The position numbers and the translations under genes were made by a program. This document shows positions 1-11,906 of a stretch of DNA of 64,000 nucleotides, one piece after another (the stretch's first letter is position 1; each line of letters starts with the position of its first letter). Below the pieces are notes generated by a model. It had not been told where the DNA came from and did no database searches. It saw only the letters and a list, made by a program, of their open reading frames with translations. Source of the DNA: Mucor racemosus (taxonomy: Eukaryota; Mucoromycota; Mucoromycetes; Mucorales; Mucoraceae); the NCBI GenBank assembly GCA_027405735.1, contig JAPEHQ010000012.1, positions 1,302,001-1,366,000 of the forward strand. Reading direction: 5' to 3'.

Positions 1-34
1 AATGAACATTTAAACTGAGTTTTGTGAGAAATAC

Positions 35-1500
35 CTCAACACGTTTAATATCAATTGATAATACAGCGATAACAAAAGTCATTTCCAAGATATAATCTAC
101 AATTAAAGCAACTTTTGCAAATGTACAAAATTCTTTTACTAGATCAGTATCCATATAAGTGCCAACTGTAAGTATAAGCAATTCAGCAATTAATGTAGCT
201 GTCATAGGAACACCGACACTTTGTAAGCCTATAATTAACGTTTAGATGATGAACAATTACAACAATTTAAAATATTACTCACCTCTACTAATCTTTTCCT
301 TGACAATCATATCACATCCAGCGTATAATACTGCATTTGTCATTAAGAAAATATTCTCTAAACAACCAATATTGACAACGAGTAGTAAAAGATACCAAGG
401 TACAGAATGAAATGAGATCCCGAGTTTATCAAAGATACCCCAAGTAGTGGTGAAACATGTAATTGATAAAAATACAGCCGCCAAACCAAATGTATACCCA
501 GACTTGACTAGATTTGATTTTCCAAATGCCATTGATACCAAGAAAAATGTAATAATATAGGCAATTATTGATAATTGAACATTATAGGATATATCATATG
601 GAAATAAATTAAACTATAATGGAAGGTTTCATTATTTTAGTATCATTTAAAATTTTCAGGGGGTGGGGTATCCCTTTTTCTTTTTTGAAATACCTTGTAT
701 TGAATCATATGCGGTACAGTATTTGATAAAGAAGACCATAAAACACCGTCTTGTTCGTGATGTTGTTGGATATCTAATACATCAAATTTTGATTTAACTT
801 CATGTAAAATCTTATTCCAAATGTTCAACGTGTCTCCATTTTGTTGTGTTTGATTTAATACAAACGTCAATAAAACTGCGTCTGCTTTGATAAAGTTGCC
901 TTGTCGATCAAATGTTGCATTCGAGTAAACACTATAAGGATGAGTTTCATATGAATTGTCATCCATGCTCAATTTTGTATTTAATGTCCAATCAAGTTCA
1001 TTTTGAAATGCCAAAAATGGTGGAGCATGGATTAAGCAGTGGCCTTGATGTTTATAACAAATGGTTGCCAAGGAAACAGGAGCAGAATTACTGCTCACAG
1101 TAACCATAGTAGTTGTAATACTTTCATAGATTTGCTTTGCCAATTGAATCAATTCATAATTCACTGATTTATCTGGTCGAGAAATTCTAATTTGCTCAGT
1201 TAATAAATAGTTTGTTGGTGTATTTCTCGATAAAGTAAAATTGTTGAATTGTATATGAGCTGAGGCATGCCAACATTGAGCATCTAATGAAGTTGATATG
1301 TGTGTTGAAGGTATATTGTTATGTAAAGTTGGCGCTACTACGTCACTAAAGTATTTTGATACAAGAGGAAATGAAAAGAATGATATAAAGGATAAAGAAA
1401 ATAGCAGTAATAAATATGTTCGAGATGCTACTAATTTTCCATATCCATAATATTGATTTGATAGTATTTTAACTATCCTATTAGCAGCCCTTATAGGCAT
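35..1500 (-). CDS. SCAP-like SREBP cleavage-activating protein, N-terminal part (runs off left edge)
   Basis: Three exons read in frame on the minus strand: 1500-694, 613-283 and 228-35; a further donor (GTATTT) starts at 34, so the gene continues outside the window. The 444 residues present have a first membrane helix at about 27-47, a long luminal loop, then several helices of a sterol-sensing domain from about residue 275. Segments such as GCLENIFLMTNAVL and AVLSIDIKRVE match the SCAP sterol-sensing domain (animal SCAP has VIGLENVLVLTKSV and TVLSIDIRRME). SCAP escorts the SREBP transcription factor from ER to Golgi when sterol is low. The WD40 C-terminus would lie outside the window. NPC1 or HMG-CoA reductase, which share this domain, fit less well because of the N-terminus and the LSIDI motif. 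It is divergent from the 5-phosphatase gene, with about 300 bp between start codons. Confidence 0.78.
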
Positions 1501-1800
1501 TTATGGCGTGTGTATTTTTTTTTTTTTATAAAAAAGAAAAAAAAAAAGAATATCTTGTTTAATAAAGAAAAAAGAGTGCAAAGAAGGAGAAAGAACAAAC
1601 AAGGTGGGGGTTGAAAGAAATTTTTGTTATTAAATAAACCACTCGGGTTCAACAAGCCCAACCAATGGTTCCTTGATTCAAGTCAATTCAGTGTCACCTT
1701 AAACTGTGAGCATTTTCCCCTTCTAGATTTGTTAAAAGACTCCTGTTAGTTATTTTTGCTCTTTTTCCTCTCTCTTTCTTGCTTTTTTTTTTCATTAAAA

Positions 1801-3887
1801 ATGTCTACTACTAATAATAGTAATACTTCTTGGGCCATACCGAAAGCGGTATCTCATTTTATGTCTATCAAGACAAAGCATCAAAATAATAATAGCCCCA
1901 GACTTGATGGTGGTGGAGACGTAGATGGAACACCGACATCAACTCAACAACAACATCCTCCATTATCTGAAACTAATTTCCCGCATTCTAACACATCTAG
2001 CTATGCAGACAGATTAAAAGTATTTGTTGGTACCTGGAACATGTATGGTAGATTACTACCAATTGACCTATCTACATTTCTAACAAAAAATGAAATTATA
2101 CAAAATACAACACCAAAGAATTTCAGCTTAGATGGCTCTGCTACACATCCATACCATTTATTAGTTATTGGAACTCAAGAATGTGAGAGAGATATATCTG
2201 AATCTCTGTTTTATCCTTCAAAAGAGGTTTGGGAAAAGAGATTATCGGACTACCTCGGCTCCCACTATAAATTAGTAAAGACTGAAACATTAGCTGCATT
2301 GCATGTTGCTGTATTTGTTTGGTTACCTGTATCCTACCTGGTAAAAGATGTTCAATCTGAATCAATAAAGACAGGATGGGCTAATATGGTTGGGTAAGTT
2401 GATAGATGCACTTTGGTCAGGGCAAATGTAAGTTAACATTTTATACATAGAAACAAGGGGGCTGTAGCTGTGTCTATTTTATTTGGTTCGAGATCTTTGT
2501 TGTTTATAAATTGTCATCTTCGAGGTATTTGTTTTTAGATCAAGTTCAAATACAAAATGCATTTCTGATTATATTTTGTAGCTCATCAAACAAAATTATC
2601 AGAAAGAAATGCAAATATACAAAGAATACTGTACGAACTAAAAATGCCAAGCTTTAAAATTGGGAAAAACAAAAAGAAGCCTTGTGCGTAATGACATTTC
2701 ATGTAATAATCTATTTAAAAAAACCTAATAATTTCAAGGTAGATCCCTCTGTTATAGATCAATTTGACCACGTTTTTCTATTCGGTGATACAAATTACCG
2801 CATTAACGCCGAGCGACCCTTTGTATTTGATGCTTTAAAACAAGGAGATTACAATGTACGTAATGTGTATATGTATACAAAAAAGTATTGAATATTTATA
2901 CATGTATAGACTTTATTGGAATATGATCAATTATCCGTAGAAAGAAGAACGGAAGGTTCGCCTTTAGCTTTCTTTCAGGAACATCCAATTCAATTTCCTC
3001 CTACATATAAACTTGATACAATCATCGCTGGTGCATCTGCTGCTGCTGTTGCTGCATTAGTCACTACAGAAGAATCTAACGTTTCATACCCTTTGTCAAG
3101 ATCATCTACTCGACCTTCTCAAACCAACAATAATACCACGACTGTTTCTCTTACGACTTCTTCTACTTCTTCATTACAAACGCCAACAAGTGCTAAATTA
3201 ATAGCAACAAAGGAATCAATAAAAGCAACTATACAAAACACCAAAAGCAAGTCTGTCACCAGTATTAAGCGTAGACTGAGTAGCAAGAAAAAGATCGTTT
3301 CCCCTGCTTCTTCCAACAACAATAATATACCCCACCAAGAACATAATACCAAGGATATTGAGGATGATGATGATGATAGCAGCCATAAGAATCCAACTCC
3401 CATGTGTGATTCCAAAATAGCTCTCATAGATTTACCCAATACTATACTGTGCTACGATAGCTCAGAAAAACAACGTGTACCCAGTTGGACTGATCGAATC
3501 CTTTGGTGTGATCGTGCTTCCACTCATCATATGGCCCCACCTTCTTTACCCTCCTCCAACAGCACCAAAAGCAAGAAAAAGAAGAGAAATTCCAATAACA
3601 CAAAGTCTCTTTTGTCAACTTTAGGTCTACGAAATAGAAGACAGTTTACTAGAGATACAGTTTGCTATTCTTATGATGCAGTTTTGCATGATTCATTGCT
3701 TGGTGTCAGTGATCATATGCCTGTAGTTGCAGTTTTTGGTATCTGGTTTGATGAATGGACACCGGTACATCAAAAAATTATTCGATTGCCATTGAAAAAG
3801 AACCCCACTATACAAAGTACACAATCTGCTAGACATAAGAAATCGACAAAAATAAAGAGAATATGGTGGCAACGCCTTTTTGGTTAA
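1801..3887 (+). CDS. Inositol polyphosphate 5-phosphatase
   Basis: Five exons: 1801-2393, 2451-2524, 2582-2683, 2743-2855, 2910-3887; about 619 aa. The exon 3/4 junction (donor GTGCGT, acceptor GGTAG) is the least certain. The catalytic domain begins near residue 75 with VFVGTWNMYG, then LLVIGTQECE, NKGAVAVSILFG, INCHLRG, FGDTNYRI, VPSWTDRILW and SDHMPV, the ordered motifs of Mg-dependent 5-phosphatases that remove the 5-phosphate from phosphoinositides or inositol phosphates. GDTNYRI has Thr where GDLNYRI or GDFNYRI is usual. A low-complexity Ser/Thr/Asn/Lys insert of about 150 residues separates the substrate-binding part from PSWTDRIL. There is no SAC domain, so this is a stand-alone phosphatase and not a synaptojanin. 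The ATG at 1801 is preferred over an upstream in-frame ATG at 1756 that would add only a hydrophobic stretch encoded by a T-rich leader. Confidence 0.88.
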
Positions 3888-4789
3888 TCACCACCAGTGC
3901 TCGTGTACCACAAAATTAATATAATTAAAGAATTCTTTTAATACACATTTTCTTTTTCTTTTTTTTTACCCACAGCTAATGACAAAAGAATTTGTCGCCA
4001 AAGGTTCCTTAGGCTACTATTAAATTTTCATACCTTTTGATGTAAAAAGCTTATTTTCATCAGAAGCTTTTAACAAAGCTTTTGTGAATGAGGATGGTTA
4101 TATGATAACAGTTTTTTTTTCGGCCTGTAGTGGGGCGTCAATCACTCATTTGCCCTCTCAACTATCTACACTACGTGAAATGTAAAAATTATTGACATGT
4201 GTTCCACATAAAGCGTAATTAAAAGAATTTGATGCCGCTTTAAGAATTACGCATATAGTCAAGCGTTTTATTCAAAATTGAAACTAGAAAAAACATCTAG
4301 ATGACTGGTCATTTTTATCAATTAATCAAAAAGATATAGACAATTTTTTAAGAATATCTTGGTTGTTAGCATTGCAATGTGTGCAACACCTATCGCTTTT
4401 ATTTGCACTATTTTACTTGGTTTTAACGGCATGTTTGTATGTTTACCAAGTACAATACATCAAAATGGTAAATCGCATACGGACGACATCAAATGAACGG
4501 GTAGCCTTTGTCATTGAATTTGTTCTTTTACAGAACATCTTCTAATAATAAAAAATTGTTTTTTATATTTTTTCTAATTATAAAAGCTAAATAGTTATAC
4601 CCCCCATAACCATTAATCACTTTTCTTTCTAGTTTATCAATAAAAAAAATATATATTCACTTCATAAAATATCATCTACTTTGATTAACATTACACTCTA
4701 TATTTGACAAACTTTTAACGGTCTGATATACCCAGGAAACATTACTTTCCATAAGATAAACTGCATTCTGTATTTTTTTTTTTTTTTTT
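3888..4789. other. AT-rich intergenic region, no gene seen
   Basis: Downstream of the phosphatase gene and before the repeat block. It holds homopolymer T runs (for example 4771-4792) and short inverted motifs. A 60-codon open stretch at 4363-4545 has no recognisable product and is treated as chance. Confidence 0.6.
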
Positions 4790-7126
4790 TTTGTAAATAT
4801 CTGGTCGAGCAAAATTTGAGTTTTCATAGTTTTTCAATCTTCAAATTCGGAGCGTGCCCTCTTTTCTATAACTAACTTTATATGAAATACTTTTTAGAAT
4901 ACTCCTTAGATACTGCTAAACAGATATGAATTGGTCACATTATGCTACCTATTCCAGAATTTATTCTATATCTCACGAAAAACTCAAAAACACGTAAAAT
5001 TCACTGCTTTTCCCCTGAAAACTGGGTCTCACTTTTCATTCCTTTTCTTCTTTTTTTTTCACTAAATAACACCAAGAAAAAATTATATGCCAATGTACCT
5101 GAAATGTTCAGCTTTAATTTAAAAACAAGTATCTGGATATACCCTACTTTTTGCAGGTGGTATTAATTTTTCAATGCTAATGTTTCAGATTTTTACGCGT
5201 ATTTAATTGCTAAAAATCAAAAACTTTGAAGCTCCATATCTCCAAGAAAAATTAAGCTACACTAGCACTTTTTAATAATAAAACTTACTTGTTTTAAGGT
5301 ACTTTTTAACATATTTCAGTATGAAAGAATTCTGAACACTTTTATTTTTTTTTTTTCATTTTTTTGACATTTTTACAGTAGATTTCAAAATATTCGTTAA
5401 ATTGAGCAATGCTTTTTTTATCTTCATGTAATCAATCTCATTGAGCTCTCTCAGATCCAATTTAGAGTTTTTCAAAATACTGATTTTTCGTGGAGATATC
5501 CTCAAAAATGTGTACAAAGAGACACTCTCATCTCCAATCTCAATTTTCCCCTTGTATACCCTCATCCCAAATTCTGAAACAGAAACAAATTTTGACAAAA
5601 ATGTTGTTTCCTCTACAAATAATGCAGCTACAAGATTTTGCAATAGCTCAATCGATAGATAATTTTTTTGCGCATCATTGCAGTATATTATATTTTAAAT
5701 ATGTTTATAAAAAGTGACGTGTATCTTCAAAAAACCTCCACAATTTCAATTGCATTTTGCGCAAAATTTTACATGAAAAAGTTTTTCAAATTTTATGTAG
5801 ATGGATGCAGAATGTAAAACTGTACAAAAACAATTGAATACGCTAAGTCTACTTACTTTACAGTTCATGAGCATTTAAACAATTTTGTTTTTTGAATCAT
5901 TTTTGATCATTTTTTTCGAATTGATTTTGGAGTCCCGTTACTATAGGATTTAAGCTGTGATAAGAACTATTACTTTGATTATCTCGACGAAAAATCAATA
6001 TTTTTTGCCGAAACAAAAATTACAGAGTAGTGTAGAGTTAGACCTATTTTTTGAGTACAAAAAATTAAGCCTCGATATAGGTGCTCAGTTTTTAATAATT
6101 AATTATAGGTCAAACTTGGTCAAACTTGGTCATTTTTGGTCAATATCTGGTATTAATATTTCTATTTTCCGAGAGAAATCAATGGCGTATGGAGAAAAAT
6201 TACATGTTAGTTAAAGATTTTACGTGATTCAACTTAATATTAGGCAAAAACATTCGAAATCATTTAAAAACAATCTGAAACCTACTTTTTACAACTGTAA
6301 AAATTCGATAACAAAACCACTATCTCAGAGAATTTTGAATCTAACGACTTTCAGCTTTACATGAGAGTATGAGCGCATTTTTGACATGCTGATCTCAAAG
6401 AGCAACATCCACAACCTACTGTGCGTTGAGAAAACCATCGCCAAAGTGCACCTATAGCTTACTGCGCAAATTTTTTGAAACAATTTAATATGATTTCTAT
6501 GAATATTGATCCAAATAAGCTGCCACTTTTTATGGATATATATATAAATAGATACTACTACGAGTATTTCAGATACCAGCTTTCATGGGTCATTATGCAT
6601 TTGGTAAGTTTGAGCAAGTTGGCTACCTGCTATTTATGCCTACTAAGGTCAGTAAGCCCACCAGTTCTTGACGAGTATGAATACAAATGACCTCTCATTG
6701 CAATGGCAAATATTTCTCGTGTTGATCAATAAAATCGCAAAAGGTTTAGCCTCCCTGAGTTGCTGTGGAAGTACTGTATATAAATGAAAATTTGTACGTG
6801 GTCAAACTATTTTGTATCAATTGTTTCAGACATTCTTTGAAAATTTTTATAAAATCAAATAATGGTTCAAAATTAAATTTTAAAGTTATACTTAATGCAT
6901 AGTAGATGTAGGAAGAACATATCTTGATTTAATTAGCCAACAGCTGTTTTCAAAGGATTTTTGGACACGTTTTTGGAAGAAAAAGTCTTTTCTTCTGCTC
7001 AACAGAAATTTAGTCACTGGAAAAATGCTTGAAATCAATGAATACTGATTCAAATAGGTTGCGAGTTTCAAAATATATACTACAGCTGTAATAGTATCCA
7101 GAGATATAACTCTAGAATCCCATTGG
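4790..7126 (-). repeat. Repeat family Y, copy A (longest copy)
   Basis: Matches four other places in the window: 13086-14320, 34780-36410, 56529-58410 and 59874-61500. Orientation is given by a conserved peptide-like reading (core EFGMRVYKGKI) on the minus strand at about 5356-5600. Landmarks shared by all or most copies are that peptide, a PKQ-rich reading near 5990-6050, and repeated GGTCAAACTTGGTCAAAC near 6110-6140. No complete ORF, reverse transcriptase or transposase is visible, so the class is unknown. Copy A keeps a segment of about 600 bp (roughly 6130-6730) that is missing from the copy at 34780-36410. The right edge abuts the CACTA-type end of element X. Confidence 0.8.
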
Positions 7127-7859
7127 CACTACGGACAAACTATGCTTCCCATGGGCATAGTGATCTGCACAGATGGGCAGAATAAAACATTTTGTGCAGA
7201 TCAGGCAGCCCAGATGAGCAGAGCAATGAGATCAAGGTTTTTTAGTCAATTTACTAAAGTATATCAATCATAATATAATTAATAACGAAGATAATTTGAA
7301 TGGTTTAAAGCCCATGTGAGTTATTCTGATTCAACAGAATTGCCTTATTGACGAGATATGTCAATTTGAAATTTGGGGGTTGAAAAAATTCTGCTCATGT
7401 TCTTCTTTCGGAGACCAAATGAAAACAACGACAACAACCTGTTTGGCTAAACTAAAAGTATTAATGCCTTTGTAAATTTCTGTTTGTAATACACAAAATC
7501 GACTGATTTAGGGTTCTTTTTCTTTTTTCTTTCCCACTCTATCCTCAACTCTTTTATTTATATTTAAAACTACAACAAAAAGACTAATTGTTTTTTATAA
7601 ACTGAAATCAAGCATTAGATACAATTGCATGTTTTTCCCATTGTTTATTTGGAAATAAATTGTTAACTGTTAATGTTAGGGTTTGTTATAATATTTTTCT
7701 CGAACAAATAAAGCATCCAAGACTTAGTCATTTAGTTTCATTATCTACGTTATAATCAATGCTTTTTTGGTCTAAACTTGATATTTACCTGCAGAAAAAT
7801 TGGTGATTATAAAAGTATGTATAGCATTGACTTGGTTTGAATAAATAAATGAATGAATA

Positions 7860-8100
7860 AACTCTTGTTAATCTATTTAGTTTCTAAAAAAATATTTGTT
7901 TCTATTTAGTGGCCAACAGCCAAGAAGAGGAAAACGAGATGTTGTCTTGTATGTCACTACCAACTATCAAGGTACACCATAATTATTATTACTCATTAGC
8001 TTGTTAATTTGTTTTACTAATAAATCAATTTTTATAGGTCAAAAGTGAAGACGTATTCAGCTCAAAATGCTTGAAACAATTCAATTATGCTAATTCACAT
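7860..8100 (+). other. Intron-containing gene-like fragment inside element X
   Basis: An open reading (core NSQEEENEMLSC) ends at AAG followed by GTACACC. An AT-rich stretch with a CTAAT branch-like word ends in TTTTTATAG near 8038, after which the frame stays open (VKSEDVFSSK). The inverted copy at about 33850-34000 keeps the same splice-like signals and open frame with small in-frame differences. This looks like an exon-intron-exon piece of an unidentified gene carried by the element. Confidence 0.3.
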
Positions 8101-9574
8101 GGTTTATTGTCTCTTGTTTATTTAATTGCTACATTTGACTTTAATATTTCGTTTGTATTGATAATCGAGTCGTTCGTCCATCAAAGCCACAGCTCGTCAT
8201 CCTTAATTAGCGTATCTATAATAACGGTCTATTATTAGCTCATGGTGCGCAAAGCTATTAAAAGTGATCGTCTAATCTCAAATTTATCTGATTCAACTGC
8301 TGATGCTAAACTACGTAGCATCAAATTAGGTGTGCTGACCCGCAATAAAATAAGGCGTTTTATCAAGTACGATGTCGGCGTTCAATATATTTCAGTTAAA
8401 TTGAATATTATGCTACAAAAACGTAATTATAAAAAGCGATAGGAAATACAATTATAACTCTTATAAGTTTATTAAAGGTATAAAGTAAAGCAACGATTCA
8501 TCTACTCGATGGATCGTTGTGGTATTTATATTAAATGTCTAATTCGAATTACTAATGCAGTAATTTGATCTTCTTGGTTTTAAAGCTGATGGGAAAAGGG
8601 TTCAGCAATTACTAATCCAGGTTATACAATTATCTATAATTGTTGTTTGTGATTTTAAATAATATTTAAGTTTCTATATTTCATGATCTTGGTCCTCACA
8701 CCAGATTCATGTTATTCATTACTAATTCAATTTGATGTGTGAAAGACTGCCAGTAGTTTACATCAGAATGGATAGAAATACTACGGTTCATGCAGAGATC
8801 TATGAATGTGTGAGAGAGCTCATATCTATGAACACAAAAAAATGATTCAAATCGTGGCGCTTCGTAGACCTGTACGAGATTTTTTTGTGGCAATACCTGG
8901 TAGCACAAGTGTAATTTAGGCATTTAATTGTCAAATGTATCCGAATCAAGATGAAGTTGGTTGACTGATATAACAGATAATAAATGCGATGCCATTTATT
9001 GAATGGGTGAATGTAAATGTATAAAGCAAAGTTTAATTTTGAATGAGAGTACTAATTAATCTGACTACCATCAACAGGTTCAAAAAGCATAGTAAAGTAC
9101 AACAATTCCTACTAAATCGCATAATTTGATTATGCAGAAAACCCTTGAAGCATTTATTCTTTTTTTTTTGTTAATGCTACAAATGATCGCTCAAAATGAC
9201 TAAATATTAACGAATCAGAGAAAATAAAACTGGCAAAAAACTGATACCACCCAATGTACATCGAGGTCAAGATATATAAAAGGTGCATTTATTGTGTGAT
9301 GGAAATCGCAACAGTTTGATGGATAGAAGTTACAGGATCAAGGTCTTATGTTTGCCTCAGAATTTGTAAAATGGTTTAAAAGTATCATACCTTATCAAAC
9401 TTATTTAGGTGTTAAATACTCACCATATGCTATTAGTGTCATTTTGCCTTTTATTTAACTACTGCATTATTAAACATCAAGCTTTTCGTAGTTTATAACA
9501 AGGACAATAGGATGTTTCTGATTTCAGATTGGCGTCATTTATCAAAAGGTGGACTGATAACACATTTGATACTA

Positions 9575-9760
9575 CTGTAAATGGAACCAGTTAATTTAAT
9601 TTATGGAATTTGAATGCAAATACCGAGGAACGATTTGTAAGTACCTAAGTTTGTTCTGGTAAAGCATTGAATAAATTGGCTTGGGGACAAAGAGAAGGAT
9701 AAAAAGGCGGCAGTAGGTTCCAGTGATGGCCATGTTTATGTTTATGATAATATTGGAGAG
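9575..9760 (+). pseudogene. Decayed C-terminal WD40 fragment of a cytoplasmic dynein intermediate chain, inside element X
   Basis: Readable words in order are FNLWNLNANTEE, then VST-stop-VCSGKALNKLAWGQREG, then after a one-base frame change KKAAVGSSDGHVYVYDNIGE, followed by a GTAAG donor-like word. The same order and spacing occur at the end of the fungal dynein intermediate chain (LWNLN.DTE, then ALNK..W, then AxGxSDGxVYVYDxGE). It is broken by at least two in-frame stops (one before FNLWNLN, one in VST*VCSG) and one frameshift. Only this C-terminal part is recognisable; it is not functional as it stands. The same lesions occur in the inverted copy at 32470-32657. Confidence 0.6.
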
Positions 9761-11906
9761 GTAAGAGTAAAAACAAACTTAATGCAAATCACCTCTAGTG
9801 CAGTAATTATAAAGTAAGACTATATTATCATCAAATAAAATACCACAAAATATTACATGTGTAAAAGTTTACAGTAATAAGTTTGAATCAAGTGGGTACA
9901 GCATCGTAAATTCTTGAAAAAGTTTACAAGTATAATAAAATCTCTTATTTTTAAGACTTACAAAGCTTATAAGCGGAATATTAATTTAGAAAATTATTTT
10001 TGTCCAGATCATCAATTTTGGCATTTTTAAATTTTTTTTTTGATTTTGCAAATCTAGAGTTAATTACACTACCAATTATAAAAACAAAAAATACTCACAT
10101 ATAGAGAGTTTAGCGCTCTATTTGCTGAATAAAAAATAACAAACATTTTTATTGTAAAATATTACAAGAAAATCCTTTAATCCAAAAACCGTTTTTGGGC
10201 CAAAACTACAGATTTTCATTACTTAACATTTAATATTAAGATTTTATAAAATGTGTATTAGTCATGGCTACAATTTTCTCTCATAATGTAGTATATTTAA
10301 ACGTTGATTTTGGTATCAAAATTTGATTTTTCTATTTTTTGATCAAAATCATGAGTGTTGGTAAGGATAAATTGAGCCCCGAAAATGTCCGCTACAAAAA
10401 CTGAATTTTCAGACCGTACGTGGTTAAATATAAGAAAAGTTTAAAAAAACCCGCTTTTTTATTTAAAACTTAGATATATACCATAGTATAAAAGATTTAG
10501 CCTTTCAATCTTGCTATGCTCAATTACATCGTTGCTCTACAGGCTCGCTTTTGCAATTTTCTAATGAATCTATGATATGACAGACGGTTTTTCTAGCAGA
10601 AAATTTTATGTTTCTATTATAGTAACAGATATTGCCTATTTTGCTTAGTTTATGGGTTGATGCGCTGTAATGCTGCCTTTACATTGACTGAAATGTGCAA
10701 TTTAGCAGGGTTTCAATTGCGCTGGATAATGTAAAGCCTTGAAAATCCTTTTCTACGTGTGTTGTTTCTCTCTTTTTGTTTTCATATTCCAAGTATATTA
10801 TTCACCGTTTGATATGGCGGCATATCCGACTATCAAGCTGATATTCTTTTCTTTCATCTGAATACGCATGCTAACATAAGGGACTAATGTTTTTGATATA
10901 GGTAGCAGTCGTTATATTAGAGGCTGATATTTTTATATATAATTAACTGCATTCTAAGATCAAATAGCATTATTTACTACTGTATTGTTGGAAGTGTTTC
11001 TTCATTACCAAATCAAATCGAAGGCAATGATATTTATATATATTCAATGAAAAGCTAGAACTGGCTACAAACTCACGAAATGTTCCAGGAAAGTGATAAA
11101 ATTTCAAATGATATAGAAACACAAAAAAACAGAACAATCTAACGTCTTGCCTAATTACGATAGTTTTGATTGTATATACCGTATATACTGTACTTGAAAA
11201 CAAATCTTTTTACAGCTGACAATCGTAAACTAAAATAGTAAGTTTAAAGAAGGTTAATTTGTTTAAATTTTATGTATGATAAAGTAACATCGTAACATTT
11301 ATAATCTTAGATTTGGCTTGCACATAAATTTAAGCATTAGGTATTATTTAAGTTTATGCTCAAGCAAAAATCATTGTTGCTGTAAACATTATAGCGATTA
11401 TAAAAATATTTACAAATGTTGATGATAGTCGTAAATATATTGGCTGTTGCATGTACTGCTCTACACCAACAATGTATTGAATTGTATTGTCTATAATCTG
11501 TATTAATAAAAACAAATGTAATTTAAAAACCCATTCCAGTACAAAATGCAATGTAATTTTGAGAACGGCACGATGCTCATGTACAAACCAATTTGCGCCC
11601 ATACGATCAGCCCATCATGCTCATGGTCAGATTTTATTATTATGCACAAATAGGGATAATGATATGTTTATGGGCGATTATATTATTATACACAGATGGG
11701 GTTAATGTCATGCACATGGACAGAATCTATAATTCTGCACATACAGCAGGCTTTTCGTTTTGCTAGTGTGTAGTTTCTTTTGTTGTGCCCGTGTGCAACT
11801 TGTTATCTTTTTAGCCATATTCAGCGGGCACAACAGCTCAGGCTATAGTGTGCAGCCCACCTGGGCACAACAAAATCATCTTGTGCAGCACAGGTCGGCC
11901 GTAGTG

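Larger units (their letters stand above)
7127..11906 (+). mobile_element. Element X, copy 1: CACTA-type terminal inverted repeats, non-autonomous
   Basis: The left end reads CACTACGGAC at 7127 and the right end GGCCGTAGTG at 11906, forming inverted termini. Subterminal zones (7140-7230 and 11560-11900) are rich in related words such as TGCACAGATGGGC in both orientations, as expected of transposase-binding subterminal repeats. CACTA ends plus subterminal arrays are the hallmark of the EnSpm/CACTA superfamily. No transposase ORF is visible in about 4.8 kb, so it is probably non-autonomous. It carries a decayed dynein intermediate-chain fragment (9575-9760) and intron-like sequence near 7950-8040. 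A matching target-site duplication is not evident: TGG precedes the left end and TTT follows the right. A second copy lies inverted at 30328-34779. Confidence 0.65.

Noticed and set aside
4942..5166. 74-codon ORF also seen at 13970-14194 and in part at 36167-36475 and 58209-58433
   Set aside because: Repeat-derived; the reading is preserved only through sequence similarity of family Y copies, is interrupted or extended differently in each, and resembles no protein.
10970..11203. 77-codon ORF preserved in both X copies
   Set aside because: Overall identity of the two copies is high enough to preserve it by chance, it has no recognisable family, and differences do not favour synonymous sites by eye.
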